7,631 nt of DNA from the NCBI GenBank assembly GCA_019247755.1, contig JAFBAM010000171.1, forward strand, positions 1 through 7,631. The letters are read 5' to 3'. Shown one piece after another: positions 1 through 6,242 of this stretch (within the stretch, counting starts at the first letter, position 1; each line of letters begins with the position of its first letter). The stretch is from Sphingomonas sp. GTDB taxonomy: Bacteria; Pseudomonadota; Alphaproteobacteria; Sphingomonadales; Sphingomonadaceae. The notes below the pieces were generated by a model. It made no database searches. It saw nothing but the letters and a program-made list of their open reading frames with translations, and was not told the DNA's origin. Both the position numbers and the translations under genes were made by a program.

Positions 1-135
1 GGTGGCGAAGGACACGCGGCACCCTCACCTCCAGCACCGCCGCCACCTCCTCCACCGCCTCCGGCTACGGTCGAGCCACCGGCTCCCCCGCCAGCGCCTC
101 CCCCGCCGCCCGTGGCAGTCCCCGAACGCGGCTAG
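1..135 (+). CDS. C-terminal fragment of a protein with a proline-rich tail (5' end outside window)
   Basis: Reading frame 1 is open from the window edge to a TAG at 133-135 and gives 44 residues. Of these, 23 are proline, including a run of nine consecutive prolines (fragment residues 13-21) and a run of five (residues 33-37), separated by A, T, V and E, and ending VAVPERG. Prolines use all of CCG, CCA, CCT and CCC, so this is not a simple trinucleotide expansion. Pro/Ala tails of this kind are usually flexible, surface- or envelope-exposed linkers, but no domain is visible and I do not recognise the family. The end is not the aromatic-terminated beta-strand expected of an outer-membrane barrel, so it is probably not the TonB-dependent receptor often found beside such halogenases. 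It lies 72 bases upstream of the halogenase on the same strand, so cotranscription is possible. The frame and stop are seen directly; that it is a real gene is inferred from the strongly biased composition. Confidence 0.6.
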   Translation, partial: GGEGHAAPSPPAPPPPPPPPPATVEPPAPPPAPPPPPVAVPERG

Positions 136-169
136 GAGACTCTGGAGCGGTACGCACCGGACCGTCTCC
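135..169 (+). other. Candidate hairpin between proline-rich gene and halogenase gene
   Basis: GGAGAC at 135-140 is a perfect inverted repeat of GTCTCC at 164-169. Inside it, CGGT (148-151) can pair with ACCG (156-159) around the loop ACGC. A competing fold pairs GGAGCGGT (144-151) with 161-169 through one bulged base. It begins at the last base of the upstream stop codon and no T-run follows, so it is not a classical intrinsic terminator. It could mark the 3' end of the upstream transcript or modulate read-through into the halogenase gene. In DNA this GC-rich, short hairpins also arise by chance. Confidence 0.25.
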
Positions 170-196
170 GGGCTTGCCTGGGCAGCGATCGCGTGC

Positions 197-200
197 AGGA
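197..200 (+). promoter_or_regulatory. Shine-Dalgarno site deciding the halogenase start
   Basis: AGGA lies 7 bases before the ATG at 208. An in-frame GTG at 193 would put this motif inside the coding sequence, so the motif favours ATG 208 over the five-residue longer GTG version. Confidence 0.6.
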
Positions 201-207
201 TGGCTGC

Positions 208-1713
208 ATGAGTGAGCACGCGATCCGCAAGGTGGTCGTCGTGGGTGGCGGCACCGCGGGCTGGATGGCTGCCGCGGCTTTATCGACCTGCGTTCCGAGG
301 GGTTCGATCGACATCGAACTGATCGAGTCCGACGAGATCGGAACCGTCGGTGTCGGCGAAGCGACGATCCCGCCATTACTCACCTTCAATCAAATGCTGG
401 GTATCAACGAAGACGAGTTCGTTGCAGCCACGAAGGGCACGTTCAAGCTCGGCATCGAGTTCGTGGATTGGGGAGCGATTGGCGATCGCTACTTCCACCC
501 TTTTGGTTCGCACGGCGCTGACATCAACAGCATCCCGTTCCACCAATTCTACTTGCGGGAGAGCAGACGCCGCTCGTTGCCGGACATCCGCGAATGGTCG
601 ATGAGCGCCGTGGCCGCGTCGCTTGGACGCTTCGCGCGGCCCGCTGCGGGAGCACGATTACCCCTATCGCAGCTCGTTTACGCCTTCCATTTCGATGCCG
701 GCCTCTACGCCGCTTTCCTCCGGAAACATGCGGAGGGCAAAGGCGTGCAACGGTCCGAAGGCAGGATCGTCGACGTGCTTCAGGACGGCGAAAGCGGACA
801 TGTCCAAAGCGTTACGCTCGCGGATGGGCGCCGGGTCGAAGGCGAATTGTTCATCGATTGCTCGGGGTTCCGGGGGCTTCTGATCGAAGGCGCTCTCGCC
901 AGCGGCTATGAGGACTGGAGTCGCTGGCTGCCTTGCGACCGTGCGGCAGCCGTGCCCTGCGCTCTTCCGGGTCCTCCTGACCCCTTCACCCGGTCGATCG
1001 CCCGACGCGCCGGGTGGCAGTGGCGTATTCCGCTTCAGCATCGAATGGGCAACGGCCTCGTCTATTCGAGCGCGCATCTAGAGCGCGAAGATGCCGAACT
1101 TCTTCTATTGTCCAATTTGGAGGGCGAACCCATCGCCTCGCCCCGACACCTCTCATTCACCGCGGGCCGCCGCAAACTCGCCTGGAATGCAAATGTTGTT
1201 TCGCTCGGGCTTTCCACTGGCTTCGTCGAACCGCTTGAGTCGACTAGCATCCATCTCGTTCAAAGTGGGATCATGAAGCTGCTGGCGCTGTTCCCGGACC
1301 GCCGCTTCAACCCCGCGGAGCGCGACGAGTATAATCGACAGGTGCAGGACGTCTTCGAGGATGTGCGCGACTTCATAATCCTCCATTACAAGGCCACGCG
1401 TCGCGACGACTCCGAGTTCTGGAACTACTGCCGGACGATGGACCTCCCCGAAAAGCTCGCCGGCAAGCTCGAGCTATGGCGTTCGAAGGGGCGGATCTTT
1501 CGTGACGGCCAGGAGCTCTTCGGCCCGGCCAGTTGGGTCGCGATCCTATTGGGGCAGGGAATAGTGCCCGAAGATCAGGACCCGATGGTCATGACCATCG
1601 ATCCCGCCGTGGCCGCCGACACTCTCGACAAGATGCATCTCAGCTACCGGCAAATGGCGGAGCACATGCCGCTCCACGCCGAGTACATCCGTCGGGCCTG
1701 CGCCGGCGTCTAG
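208..1713 (+). CDS. Flavin-dependent tryptophan-halogenase-like protein (carbohydrate-locus type)
   Basis: This 501-residue protein belongs to the flavin-dependent halogenase family. In that family reduced FAD, supplied by a separate reductase, reacts with O2 and halide to give hypohalous acid, which a lysine relays to an aromatic substrate. Visible marks are the N-terminal dinucleotide-binding motif GGGTAGW (residues 13-19), VGVGEATIP (47-55), the lysine in FKLGI (K80, equivalent to the PrnA catalytic lysine), the halogenase signature WxWxIP (W270, W272, I274, P275), and EPLEST (341-346), whose E344-S345 match the PrnA catalytic Glu-Ser pair. The length is normal for the family. No signal peptide is present, so the protein should be cytosolic. 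After EPLEST comes S-I-H-L, where classical Trp halogenases have G, so substrate and even halogenating activity are uncertain. It converges on a GH43 gene and overlaps it by 4 bases. Relatives in Xanthomonas, Caulobacter and sphingomonads often sit with TonB-dependent receptors and sugar genes. Its native substrate cannot be read from the sequence. The family call is firm; the role is not. Confidence 0.93.
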   Translation: MSEHAIRKVVVVGGGTAGWMAAAALSTCVPRGSIDIELIESDEIGTVGVGEATIPPLLTFNQMLGINEDEFVAATKGTFKLGIEFVDWGAIGDRYFHPFGSHGADINSIPFHQFYLRESRRRSLPDIREWSMSAVAASLGRFARPAAGARLPLSQLVYAFHFDAGLYAAFLRKHAEGKGVQRSEGRIVDVLQDGESGHVQSVTLADGRRVEGELFIDCSGFRGLLIEGALASGYEDWSRWLPCDRAAAVPCALPGPPDPFTRSIARRAGWQWRIPLQHRMGNGLVYSSAHLEREDAELLLLSNLEGEPIASPRHLSFTAGRRKLAWNANVVSLGLSTGFVEPLESTSIHLVQSGIMKLLALFPDRRFNPAERDEYNRQVQDVFEDVRDFIILHYKATRRDDSEFWNYCRTMDLPEKLAGKLELWRSKGRIFRDGQELFGPASWVAILLGQGIVPEDQDPMVMTIDPAVAADTLDKMHLSYRQMAEHMPLHAEYIRRACAGV

Positions 1714-2735
1714 CTGCCCGGTTGCGCTCGCAGACTTGGGCCCAGCATCGGCTTGCCGTCCTTCCATAACAGGGGCGCGATATAGAGAACCCGCTTGTCG
1801 CCCTCCTTGCGGCAATAGGGCGTAGCGGCCCAGGCGTGGAAACTGATGAACATGCGCCCGCGCGCCTCGAACACGCTCTGATGCCCAGGCCCGCTGAGAC
1901 AGCCCGCATCCCGATCCTTGAAGCTGTGCAGGATAGGATTGTCGGGAGAATCCTTGCATTGACCGAGCGGCGTCAAGCAGGTCGCGTAACCCATCGCATA
2001 GGGTGAAAGCCCACCCTCCTCCGGGTTCCAGCCGAAGAAGCCGGCGGAATAGAAGAGCGTATAACCCGAAGGCCCGCGGACCATGGTGGGAGCCTCGATC
2101 ACGGCGTCCTTCCATCGCTCCTTGTCGCCAAGCAACTCCACCGGCTCGCCGACTGCGGAAAGTCCGTCTTCGCTGAGCCGCTGCCCCCACAGCCAGGTTC
2201 GCTGGTGGACGCGGTTTCCGTCGTTCTTGAAATAGAGGTAGAGCTTCCCGTCGCTATCGCGAAAAGCGTCGGCGTCGATTGTCCCCCCAAGCTTCGTCTG
2301 ACAGACTAGCGGTTCGGGCGAAGAATCGACGAACGGGCCCTGTGGATCGGCCGCCACGGCCACGCCGACGCACTGGGCGTTCTTTCGGCGATCGCTGGCG
2401 GTGTAATAAAGCAGGTAGCGGTTGCCGAGCTGCAGCACTTCAGGTGCCCAGGTGAAACCGCCCTTCGCCCAGCTTCCCAGCCGCGGAAGCGCGTCCAACT
2501 TGTTTCCGCTGGCATCCGTGGCGAAGCTCCAATGCACGAGGTCGCGCGATGTGGCCACTGGAACGTTCGGGCCGTCGTTGGTCGAATAAGCGATGAACTC
2601 GGCGCCGTGCGAGAGGACGAAGGGGTCGGGAAAATTCTCCTGTAGAACCGGCACGAACGAAGGTGTGCTCGCGCCTGAGCCGACCGCCGACAGAGCAGCT
2701 ATGGCAAAGCCTGTAATCGAACGGGCAATACGCAT
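1710..2735 (-). CDS. Exported glycoside hydrolase family 43 enzyme (arabinosidase/xylosidase type)
   Basis: The product is 341 residues long. Residues 1 to about 23 form a signal peptide (MRIAR, a hydrophobic Ala-rich stretch, then GAS), so export to the periplasm or beyond is expected. The rest fits a single five-bladed beta-propeller GH43 domain with all three catalytic acids: D37 in NFPDPF (general base), D154 in TIDADAF (pKa modulator and positioner) and E214 in VIEAP (general acid). H285 in GPGHQS is the usual propeller-centre histidine. GH43 enzymes invert the anomeric centre and act on alpha-L-arabinofuranosides, arabinan or beta-xylosides; the exact substrate cannot be assigned. Six cysteines remain in the mature part (122, 145, 253, 260, 279, 308), an even number consistent with disulfides outside the cytoplasm. 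The ATG at 2735 is preceded by AAGGA with an 8-base spacer. The gene starts 25 bases after the stop of the other minus-strand GH43, so the two are probably cotranscribed. Confidence 0.92.
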   Translation of the reverse strand: MRIARSITGFAIAALSAVGSGASTPSFVPVLQENFPDPFVLSHGAEFIAYSTNDGPNVPVATSRDLVHWSFATDASGNKLDALPRLGSWAKGGFTWAPEVLQLGNRYLLYYTASDRRKNAQCVGVAVAADPQGPFVDSSPEPLVCQTKLGGTIDADAFRDSDGKLYLYFKNDGNRVHQRTWLWGQRLSEDGLSAVGEPVELLGDKERWKDAVIEAPTMVRGPSGYTLFYSAGFFGWNPEEGGLSPYAMGYATCLTPLGQCKDSPDNPILHSFKDRDAGCLSGPGHQSVFEARGRMFISFHAWAATPYCRKEGDKRVLYIAPLLWKDGKPMLGPSLRAQPGS

Positions 2736-2743
2736 GACCTTTA

Positions 2744-2748
2744 TCCTT
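2744..2748 (-). promoter_or_regulatory. Shine-Dalgarno site of the exported minus-strand GH43 gene
   Basis: On the minus strand AAGGA lies 8 bases before the ATG at 2735. It falls within the 25-base gap after the stop codon of the upstream GH43 gene. It fixes the start that yields a complete signal peptide and gives the second gene of the pair its own translation signal. Confidence 0.6.
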
Positions 2749-2760
2749 ATCGAGGGCAGC

Positions 2761-4158
2761 TTAAGCCAACTCGACGCTGTCTTCGACGAAGCGAAGCCTC
2801 GTGGTCAGTAGTGCCCGGAACGCATTGTACCCCCCGCTGCCAGGGTGGAAAGCGTGGAAGAAGAGCTGTGGATTGCCGTCGAGCCCCGGCGCGACCGAGG
2901 CGTGGCCGGGCGCAGTCCAGCTCCTGGTGGATTTCAGCAGCGGCTCACCCTGCTTGCGATAAGGCCCAAACAGATTGTCGGCGACTGCGACTCCGATCCC
3001 GTAGGATGGCGTTCCAAAGTCATTGCCCGCGTAGAAGAGCCAGTAGCGTCCATTCTGCAGCGTACAGAACGGGCCCTCGATGAGGTGCCCCTCCCAGTCG
3101 AGATCGTTGGTCAACACCACCTTGTTCTCACCCACGAGCGAGCGGCCGTCGGGGGCGATCCGCTGGACGCGGATCGGCGTTGTCATCGCATCGAGGATCG
3201 CGTCGGCCAGACCGAACTCGATCAGCGACTTCTTCACCCGCTGCCAATTCTCGATCGCAGCCTCGATTATGCCCGTCATCAGGAAGAAGCGTTCCATCGG
3301 TCGGCGCGTGTTGGCCCACGGCACCACCGCCGCGGCAAAGGCGGCGCTAAGCCTGTCTTCCGAGCGCTCGAAGATCTTGTCGATCAGCTCGGGCTTCTCG
3401 CGCAGCAGCATTGCGAGCGGTCTCGGCCAGATGCCGTTCCGGTCATCCTTCCAGAAAAGGTAATTCGTGCCGTCCGCATCGGTGAAGATGTGGCTGTCGA
3501 TGACACCCCCGCTGAGCGCGCCGTTGGGTACGCCCGTCGTGTTGATTGTCTCGCCGGTAATCAGCGGCGCCCCATTGTCGACGAACGGCCCCTCGGGGCT
3601 CGAGGCGCGCGCGAGACCAATTGCCAGCGCATTCGACTTCTGGCGGGCGGTGTAGGCGACCCAATATTCATCCCCCACCCTCGTCATTTCGGGCGCCCAG
3701 AAATCCCCGACGTGACGACCCTTGGCCGTCCATTCCGGCTGCTCGCCTTCCGGAAAGACGAATCCCTTGTGCTCCCAGCGAAGCAGGTCTTCCGAATGGA
3801 GGATCGGAAAGGCGTCCGCCGCGTCGTTCGAGGTGGCGAGCAGATAGTAACCCTGGTCGGCCTTCAGCACCGCCGGATCGCCGTAGCCCGCAAGGATGCG
3901 CGGCGATGCATTTTCGGTCAGCAGCGGCTGCCAGCTTGCAGGCGTTTCCGGGAACGCGCGGGGCTCCGCAAAAAAGTGGGGAAGTCGCGTTCCGAAGTCG
4001 CGATGAAGGTCGCGGAAGAATTCGAAATAATGCTGCGACTCCCGGCCGCTGAGGACATAGCGGCTTGAGCGCCCGTCCAAACAAATGACATTGATTTGAA
4101 CACCTTCGCCCTCGTCCGCGGCATCGACGGTAAAGGTCGGCGAGTCGAGTTCGATCAT
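2761..4158 (-). CDS. Cytoplasmic GH43-like glycosidase with N-terminal extension and large helical insertion
   Basis: The product is 465 residues with no signal peptide and only two cysteines (26, 365), so it is probably cytosolic. The GH43 acids are all present: D94 in GYGDPAV (base), D221 in VIDSHIF (modulator) and E361 in HLIEGPF (acid); H419 in APGHAS matches the propeller-centre histidine. Two features are odd. Residues 1 to about 80 form an extension with no recognisable domain. The gap between the second and third acids is 140 residues, against 60 and 59 in the two neighbouring GH43 proteins. The extra segment, roughly residues 243-325, is rich in L, E, K, A and R and looks like several amphipathic helices, not beta-strands. 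A likely job is hydrolysis of imported arabino- or xylo-oligosaccharides; this is inferred from location and family, and the substrate is unknown. ATG 4158 has no clear Shine-Dalgarno sequence. The frame stays open further upstream, but I see no ATG, GTG or TTG there through about 4300, so this is the first available start. It heads a probable operon with the exported GH43. Confidence 0.86.
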   Translation of the reverse strand: MIELDSPTFTVDAADEGEGVQINVICLDGRSSRYVLSGRESQHYFEFFRDLHRDFGTRLPHFFAEPRAFPETPASWQPLLTENASPRILAGYGDPAVLKADQGYYLLATSNDAADAFPILHSEDLLRWEHKGFVFPEGEQPEWTAKGRHVGDFWAPEMTRVGDEYWVAYTARQKSNALAIGLARASSPEGPFVDNGAPLITGETINTTGVPNGALSGGVIDSHIFTDADGTNYLFWKDDRNGIWPRPLAMLLREKPELIDKIFERSEDRLSAAFAAAVVPWANTRRPMERFFLMTGIIEAAIENWQRVKKSLIEFGLADAILDAMTTPIRVQRIAPDGRSLVGENKVVLTNDLDWEGHLIEGPFCTLQNGRYWLFYAGNDFGTPSYGIGVAVADNLFGPYRKQGEPLLKSTRSWTAPGHASVAPGLDGNPQLFFHAFHPGSGGYNAFRALLTTRLRFVEDSVELA

Positions 4159-4232
4159 AGACTGGCGATAGGTGCGCGATGGGGTCGTGAGAAGGTCTTT
4201 GTACCGGCGGCGCCACGATATAAGGACGTCGG
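4159..4232. promoter_or_regulatory. Divergent control region between two GH43 genes
   Basis: These 74 bases separate the start codons of divergently transcribed GH43 genes and must carry, or lie next to, promoters for both unless one lies inside the opposite gene. On the plus strand TATAAG at 4219-4224 resembles a -10 box, but the nearest -35-like TTGTAC (4199-4204) leaves only a 14-base spacer, and the box overlaps the ribosome-binding site of the plus-strand gene. I see no convincing palindromic operator of the LacI or GntR kind; GGCGCC near 4210 is a six-base palindrome but unremarkable at this GC content. The regulatory role rests on geometry, not on a recognised motif. Confidence 0.5.
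4222..4226 (+). promoter_or_regulatory. Shine-Dalgarno site supporting the GTG start at 4233
   Basis: AAGGA sits 6 bases before GTG 4233, a good spacing. No in-frame ATG gives a complete signal peptide, so this site decides in favour of the GTG start. Confidence 0.65.
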
Positions 4233-5270
4233 GTGCGTTCCGGACGTGTCTTGCTTTGCGCGTTGGCGCTTGCCCTGTTCGTCCGCAGCTCGGCGCCCGA
4301 TGCGCGGGCTCCTGCTCGGCCTGCTTACGCCAATCCGGTGCTCGACGCCGATTTTCCGGATCCCGCGGTCATTCGTGCGCCGGATAACTATTACTACGCT
4401 TACGCGACCCAGACCCGCCGTGCGGGAAAGTGGATCAACATCCAGGTGGCCCGCTCGTCGGACCTCTTTCACTGGCAACATTCCGGCGACGCGCTGCCAA
4501 GCAAGCCCAGCTGGGCCACGAGCACGCAGGATTTCTGGGCACCTCACGTGGTTCGCGACGGTGCGCGCTACATCATGTACTTCTCGGCCAAGCCGAACGG
4601 CTCCGACGAACGCCACGGCCTTTGCCTTGCGATTGCCGTCTCCCCCTCGCCTCGTGGTCCATTCACCGATATCGGGCACCCGCTCAAATGCGGCCCCGGA
4701 TTCGTCAACATCGACCCCATGGCGTTCGATGATCCCGCGACCGGCAAGCATCTGCTTTACTGGGGTTCCGGATTCGAGGCGATCAAGGTGCAAGAGCTGA
4801 CAGCCGATCGACTGTCTTTCGCGCCGGGAAGTGAGCCAGTGGAGCTGGTTCCCCCCAACCCGGTAAAAGGCGAGTTCCCCGTGCTGGTCGAAGGTAGCTG
4901 GGTGATACGGCGAAACGGCTGGTATTACCTCTTCTACTCGGGCGACAATTGCTGCGGCGCCAAGGCCAACTACGCGGTAATGGTCGCTCGCTCACGCAGC
5001 ACCAAAGGTCCTTTCGTGACGCTCGAGCAGGCGACGGGTAAGGCGCATAGCATAATCCTCGAAAAGCGCGGCAACTGGATCGCTCCCGGTCACAATGCCG
5101 TGGTCACGGACTCAGGAGGGCGCGACTGGATCGTTTACCACGCTGTTGATGTCCGCCGTCCGCGCGAGGATGCGGCTGACGAGATCAATACGCGTCGCGT
5201 CATGCTCATCGATCGAATTCGATGGAGACACGGCTGGCCGGTTGTAAGTGGGCCATCCGAAATTCCCTAG
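4233..5270 (+). CDS. Exported glycoside hydrolase family 43 enzyme (arabinan/xylan type)
   Basis: The product is 345 residues from a GTG start. Residues 1 to about 26 form a signal peptide (MRSGR, the hydrophobic core LLCALALALFV, then a DARA-type cleavage region). C9 is too early for a lipobox, so a soluble periplasmic or secreted enzyme is favoured over a lipoprotein. The GH43 propeller follows with D43 in DFPDPAV (general base), D161 in NIDPMAF (modulator) and E220 in VLVEGSW (general acid), plus H287 in APGHNA. WAPHVV (102-107) and FYSGDNCCG (234-242) are typical blade-edge motifs of arabinan-type GH43 members. Four cysteines remain in the mature protein (131, 153, 240, 241), including a vicinal pair. 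The likely activity is endo-arabinanase, arabinofuranosidase or xylosidase on plant cell-wall glycan; the sequence alone does not choose between them. It is transcribed divergently from the cytoplasmic GH43 and ends 66 bases from the convergent ilvE stop. Confidence 0.92.
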   Translation: MRSGRVLLCALALALFVRSSAPDARAPARPAYANPVLDADFPDPAVIRAPDNYYYAYATQTRRAGKWINIQVARSSDLFHWQHSGDALPSKPSWATSTQDFWAPHVVRDGARYIMYFSAKPNGSDERHGLCLAIAVSPSPRGPFTDIGHPLKCGPGFVNIDPMAFDDPATGKHLLYWGSGFEAIKVQELTADRLSFAPGSEPVELVPPNPVKGEFPVLVEGSWVIRRNGWYYLFYSGDNCCGAKANYAVMVARSRSTKGPFVTLEQATGKAHSIILEKRGNWIAPGHNAVVTDSGGRDWIVYHAVDVRRPREDAADEINTRRVMLIDRIRWRHGWPVVSGPSEIP

Positions 5271-5295
5271 AACTGTCGCCTAATGCGGTTGCGGA

Positions 5296-5325
5296 GTCGT
5301 GGGCCGAGCGCCCCCGGCGGACGAC
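5296..5325. terminator. Possible bidirectional hairpin between converging GH43 and ilvE genes
   Basis: GTCGT (5296-5300) pairs with ACGAC (5321-5325). Inside, after a symmetrical GG/GG internal loop, GCCG (5303-5306) pairs with CGGC (5315-5318) around an 8-base loop. The hairpin lies in the 66-base gap between two converging stop codons, where a terminator serving both strands would be expected. No T-run follows on either strand and the stem is interrupted, so the call is tentative. Confidence 0.3.
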
Positions 5326-5336
5326 GAGGAGCCCCT

Positions 5337-6233
5337 TCACTCGTTCGGAATGCGGCCGTTGACCAGGTCGTCATAGTCCTTGGCGAGCTGGCGGGTCATG
5401 TCGCCGACCTCGAAGTTCCACGGGCCCGCCGACTTCACGGGAGTAACCTCCACCGCGGTCCCTGTCAGGAACATCTGCTCGAAGCTCTCTAGCTCTTCCG
5501 GCCAGATCGGCCGCTCGCTGACTTCGATCCCGCGCTTCACCGCCAGATCCTTGATCGTCCGCCGGGTGATCCCGTCGAGGAAGCAGTCGGGCGTCGGCGT
5601 GTGCAGCCTGCCCTCTTTCACGAAAAAGATGTTCGCGCCGGTCGCTTCGGCAACCCGGCCGCGCCAGTCGAACATCAAAGCATCGTCGAAGCCGCGCTGC
5701 TCCGCATGCTGCTTCGAAAGGGTGCAGATCATGTACAGGCCCGAAGCCTTGGATTCGGTGGGCGCCGTATAGGGCGCGGGCCGCCGCCACGGCGCGATGT
5801 CGAGGCGGATGCCGTTCTCGGACTTCCGAGCATCGTAATATTTGCCCCACTCCCACGCGGCGATCGCAAGGTGCGGCTTGGTGATTCCGGGCGCAACGCC
5901 CATCGATTCCGACCCGCGCCACGCAACGGGTCGCATGTAGGCATCGGTGAAGCCGTTGACCTTCAGCACCTCGTTGCAGGCGGCGTTGATCTCGTCGACC
6001 GACCACGGCAGGTCGAAGCCGAGCAATTTCGAGCTCTTGCGCAGCCGCTCGCTATGCTCGCCGAGCTTGAAGATCTCGCCATTGTAGGCGCGCTGCCCTT
6101 CGAACACCGACGAGGCGTAGTGGAGCGCGTGGGTGAGGACGTGGACGCGGGCATCGCGCCATGGCACCATCTCACCATCGAACCAGATCCAGCCGTCGCG
6201 GTCGTCGAAAGTCGTATGAGAAGGAGGTGCCAT
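5337..6233 (-). CDS. ilvE: Branched-chain amino acid aminotransferase
   Basis: The product is 298 residues, a fold-type IV pyridoxal-phosphate aminotransferase. It catalyses the last step of valine, leucine and isoleucine synthesis and the first step of their breakdown, exchanging amino groups with glutamate/2-oxoglutarate in the cytosol. The Schiff-base lysine is K162 in TESKASG. E196 in EATGAN is placed to hold the pyridine nitrogen. LDGITRRTI (219-227) and TGTAVEVTPV (257-266) supply the phosphate and cofactor contacts typical of IlvE. HALHYASSVFEG (35-46) is the usual N-terminal block. The length is normal. D-amino-acid transaminase and ADC lyase are close relatives but fit these motifs less well. 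The ATG lies 9 bases after the proC stop and has no good Shine-Dalgarno sequence, so translation probably depends on ribosomes finishing proC. It is the last gene of the minus-strand operon. Confidence 0.96.
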   Translation of the reverse strand: MAPPSHTTFDDRDGWIWFDGEMVPWRDARVHVLTHALHYASSVFEGQRAYNGEIFKLGEHSERLRKSSKLLGFDLPWSVDEINAACNEVLKVNGFTDAYMRPVAWRGSESMGVAPGITKPHLAIAAWEWGKYYDARKSENGIRLDIAPWRRPAPYTAPTESKASGLYMICTLSKQHAEQRGFDDALMFDWRGRVAEATGANIFFVKEGRLHTPTPDCFLDGITRRTIKDLAVKRGIEVSERPIWPEELESFEQMFLTGTAVEVTPVKSAGPWNFEVGDMTRQLAKDYDDLVNGRIPNE

Positions 6234-6242
6234 AGCTCGCGC

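Noticed and set aside
1..135. CCN-rich stretch considered as a tandem repeat or microsatellite
   Set aside because: The unit is not regular; synonymous proline codons vary and are interrupted by A, T, V and E, so it is better explained as coding for a proline-rich tail.
1546..2190. A 214-residue minus-strand open frame overlapping the exported GH43 and halogenase 3' ends
   Set aside because: It is an alternative frame of the GH43 gene; the GH43 frame carries a signal peptide, catalytic residues and a Shine-Dalgarno site, and this one has none.
2845..4068. A 407-residue open frame on the plus strand, opposite the cytoplasmic GH43 gene
   Set aside because: It is antisense to a frame with all GH43 catalytic motifs, is very rich in Arg and Pro and shows no domain of its own. 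Such shadows are common in GC-rich DNA.
6221..6229. AAGGAGGTG on the plus strand, a perfect ribosome-binding sequence; its complement makes the first ilvE codons resemble the 16S rRNA 3' end
   Set aside because: No sensible plus-strand gene follows: the frame from the GTG reaches TAG within two codons. The match lies in ilvE codons for Ala-Pro-Pro-Ser and is most simply coincidence.
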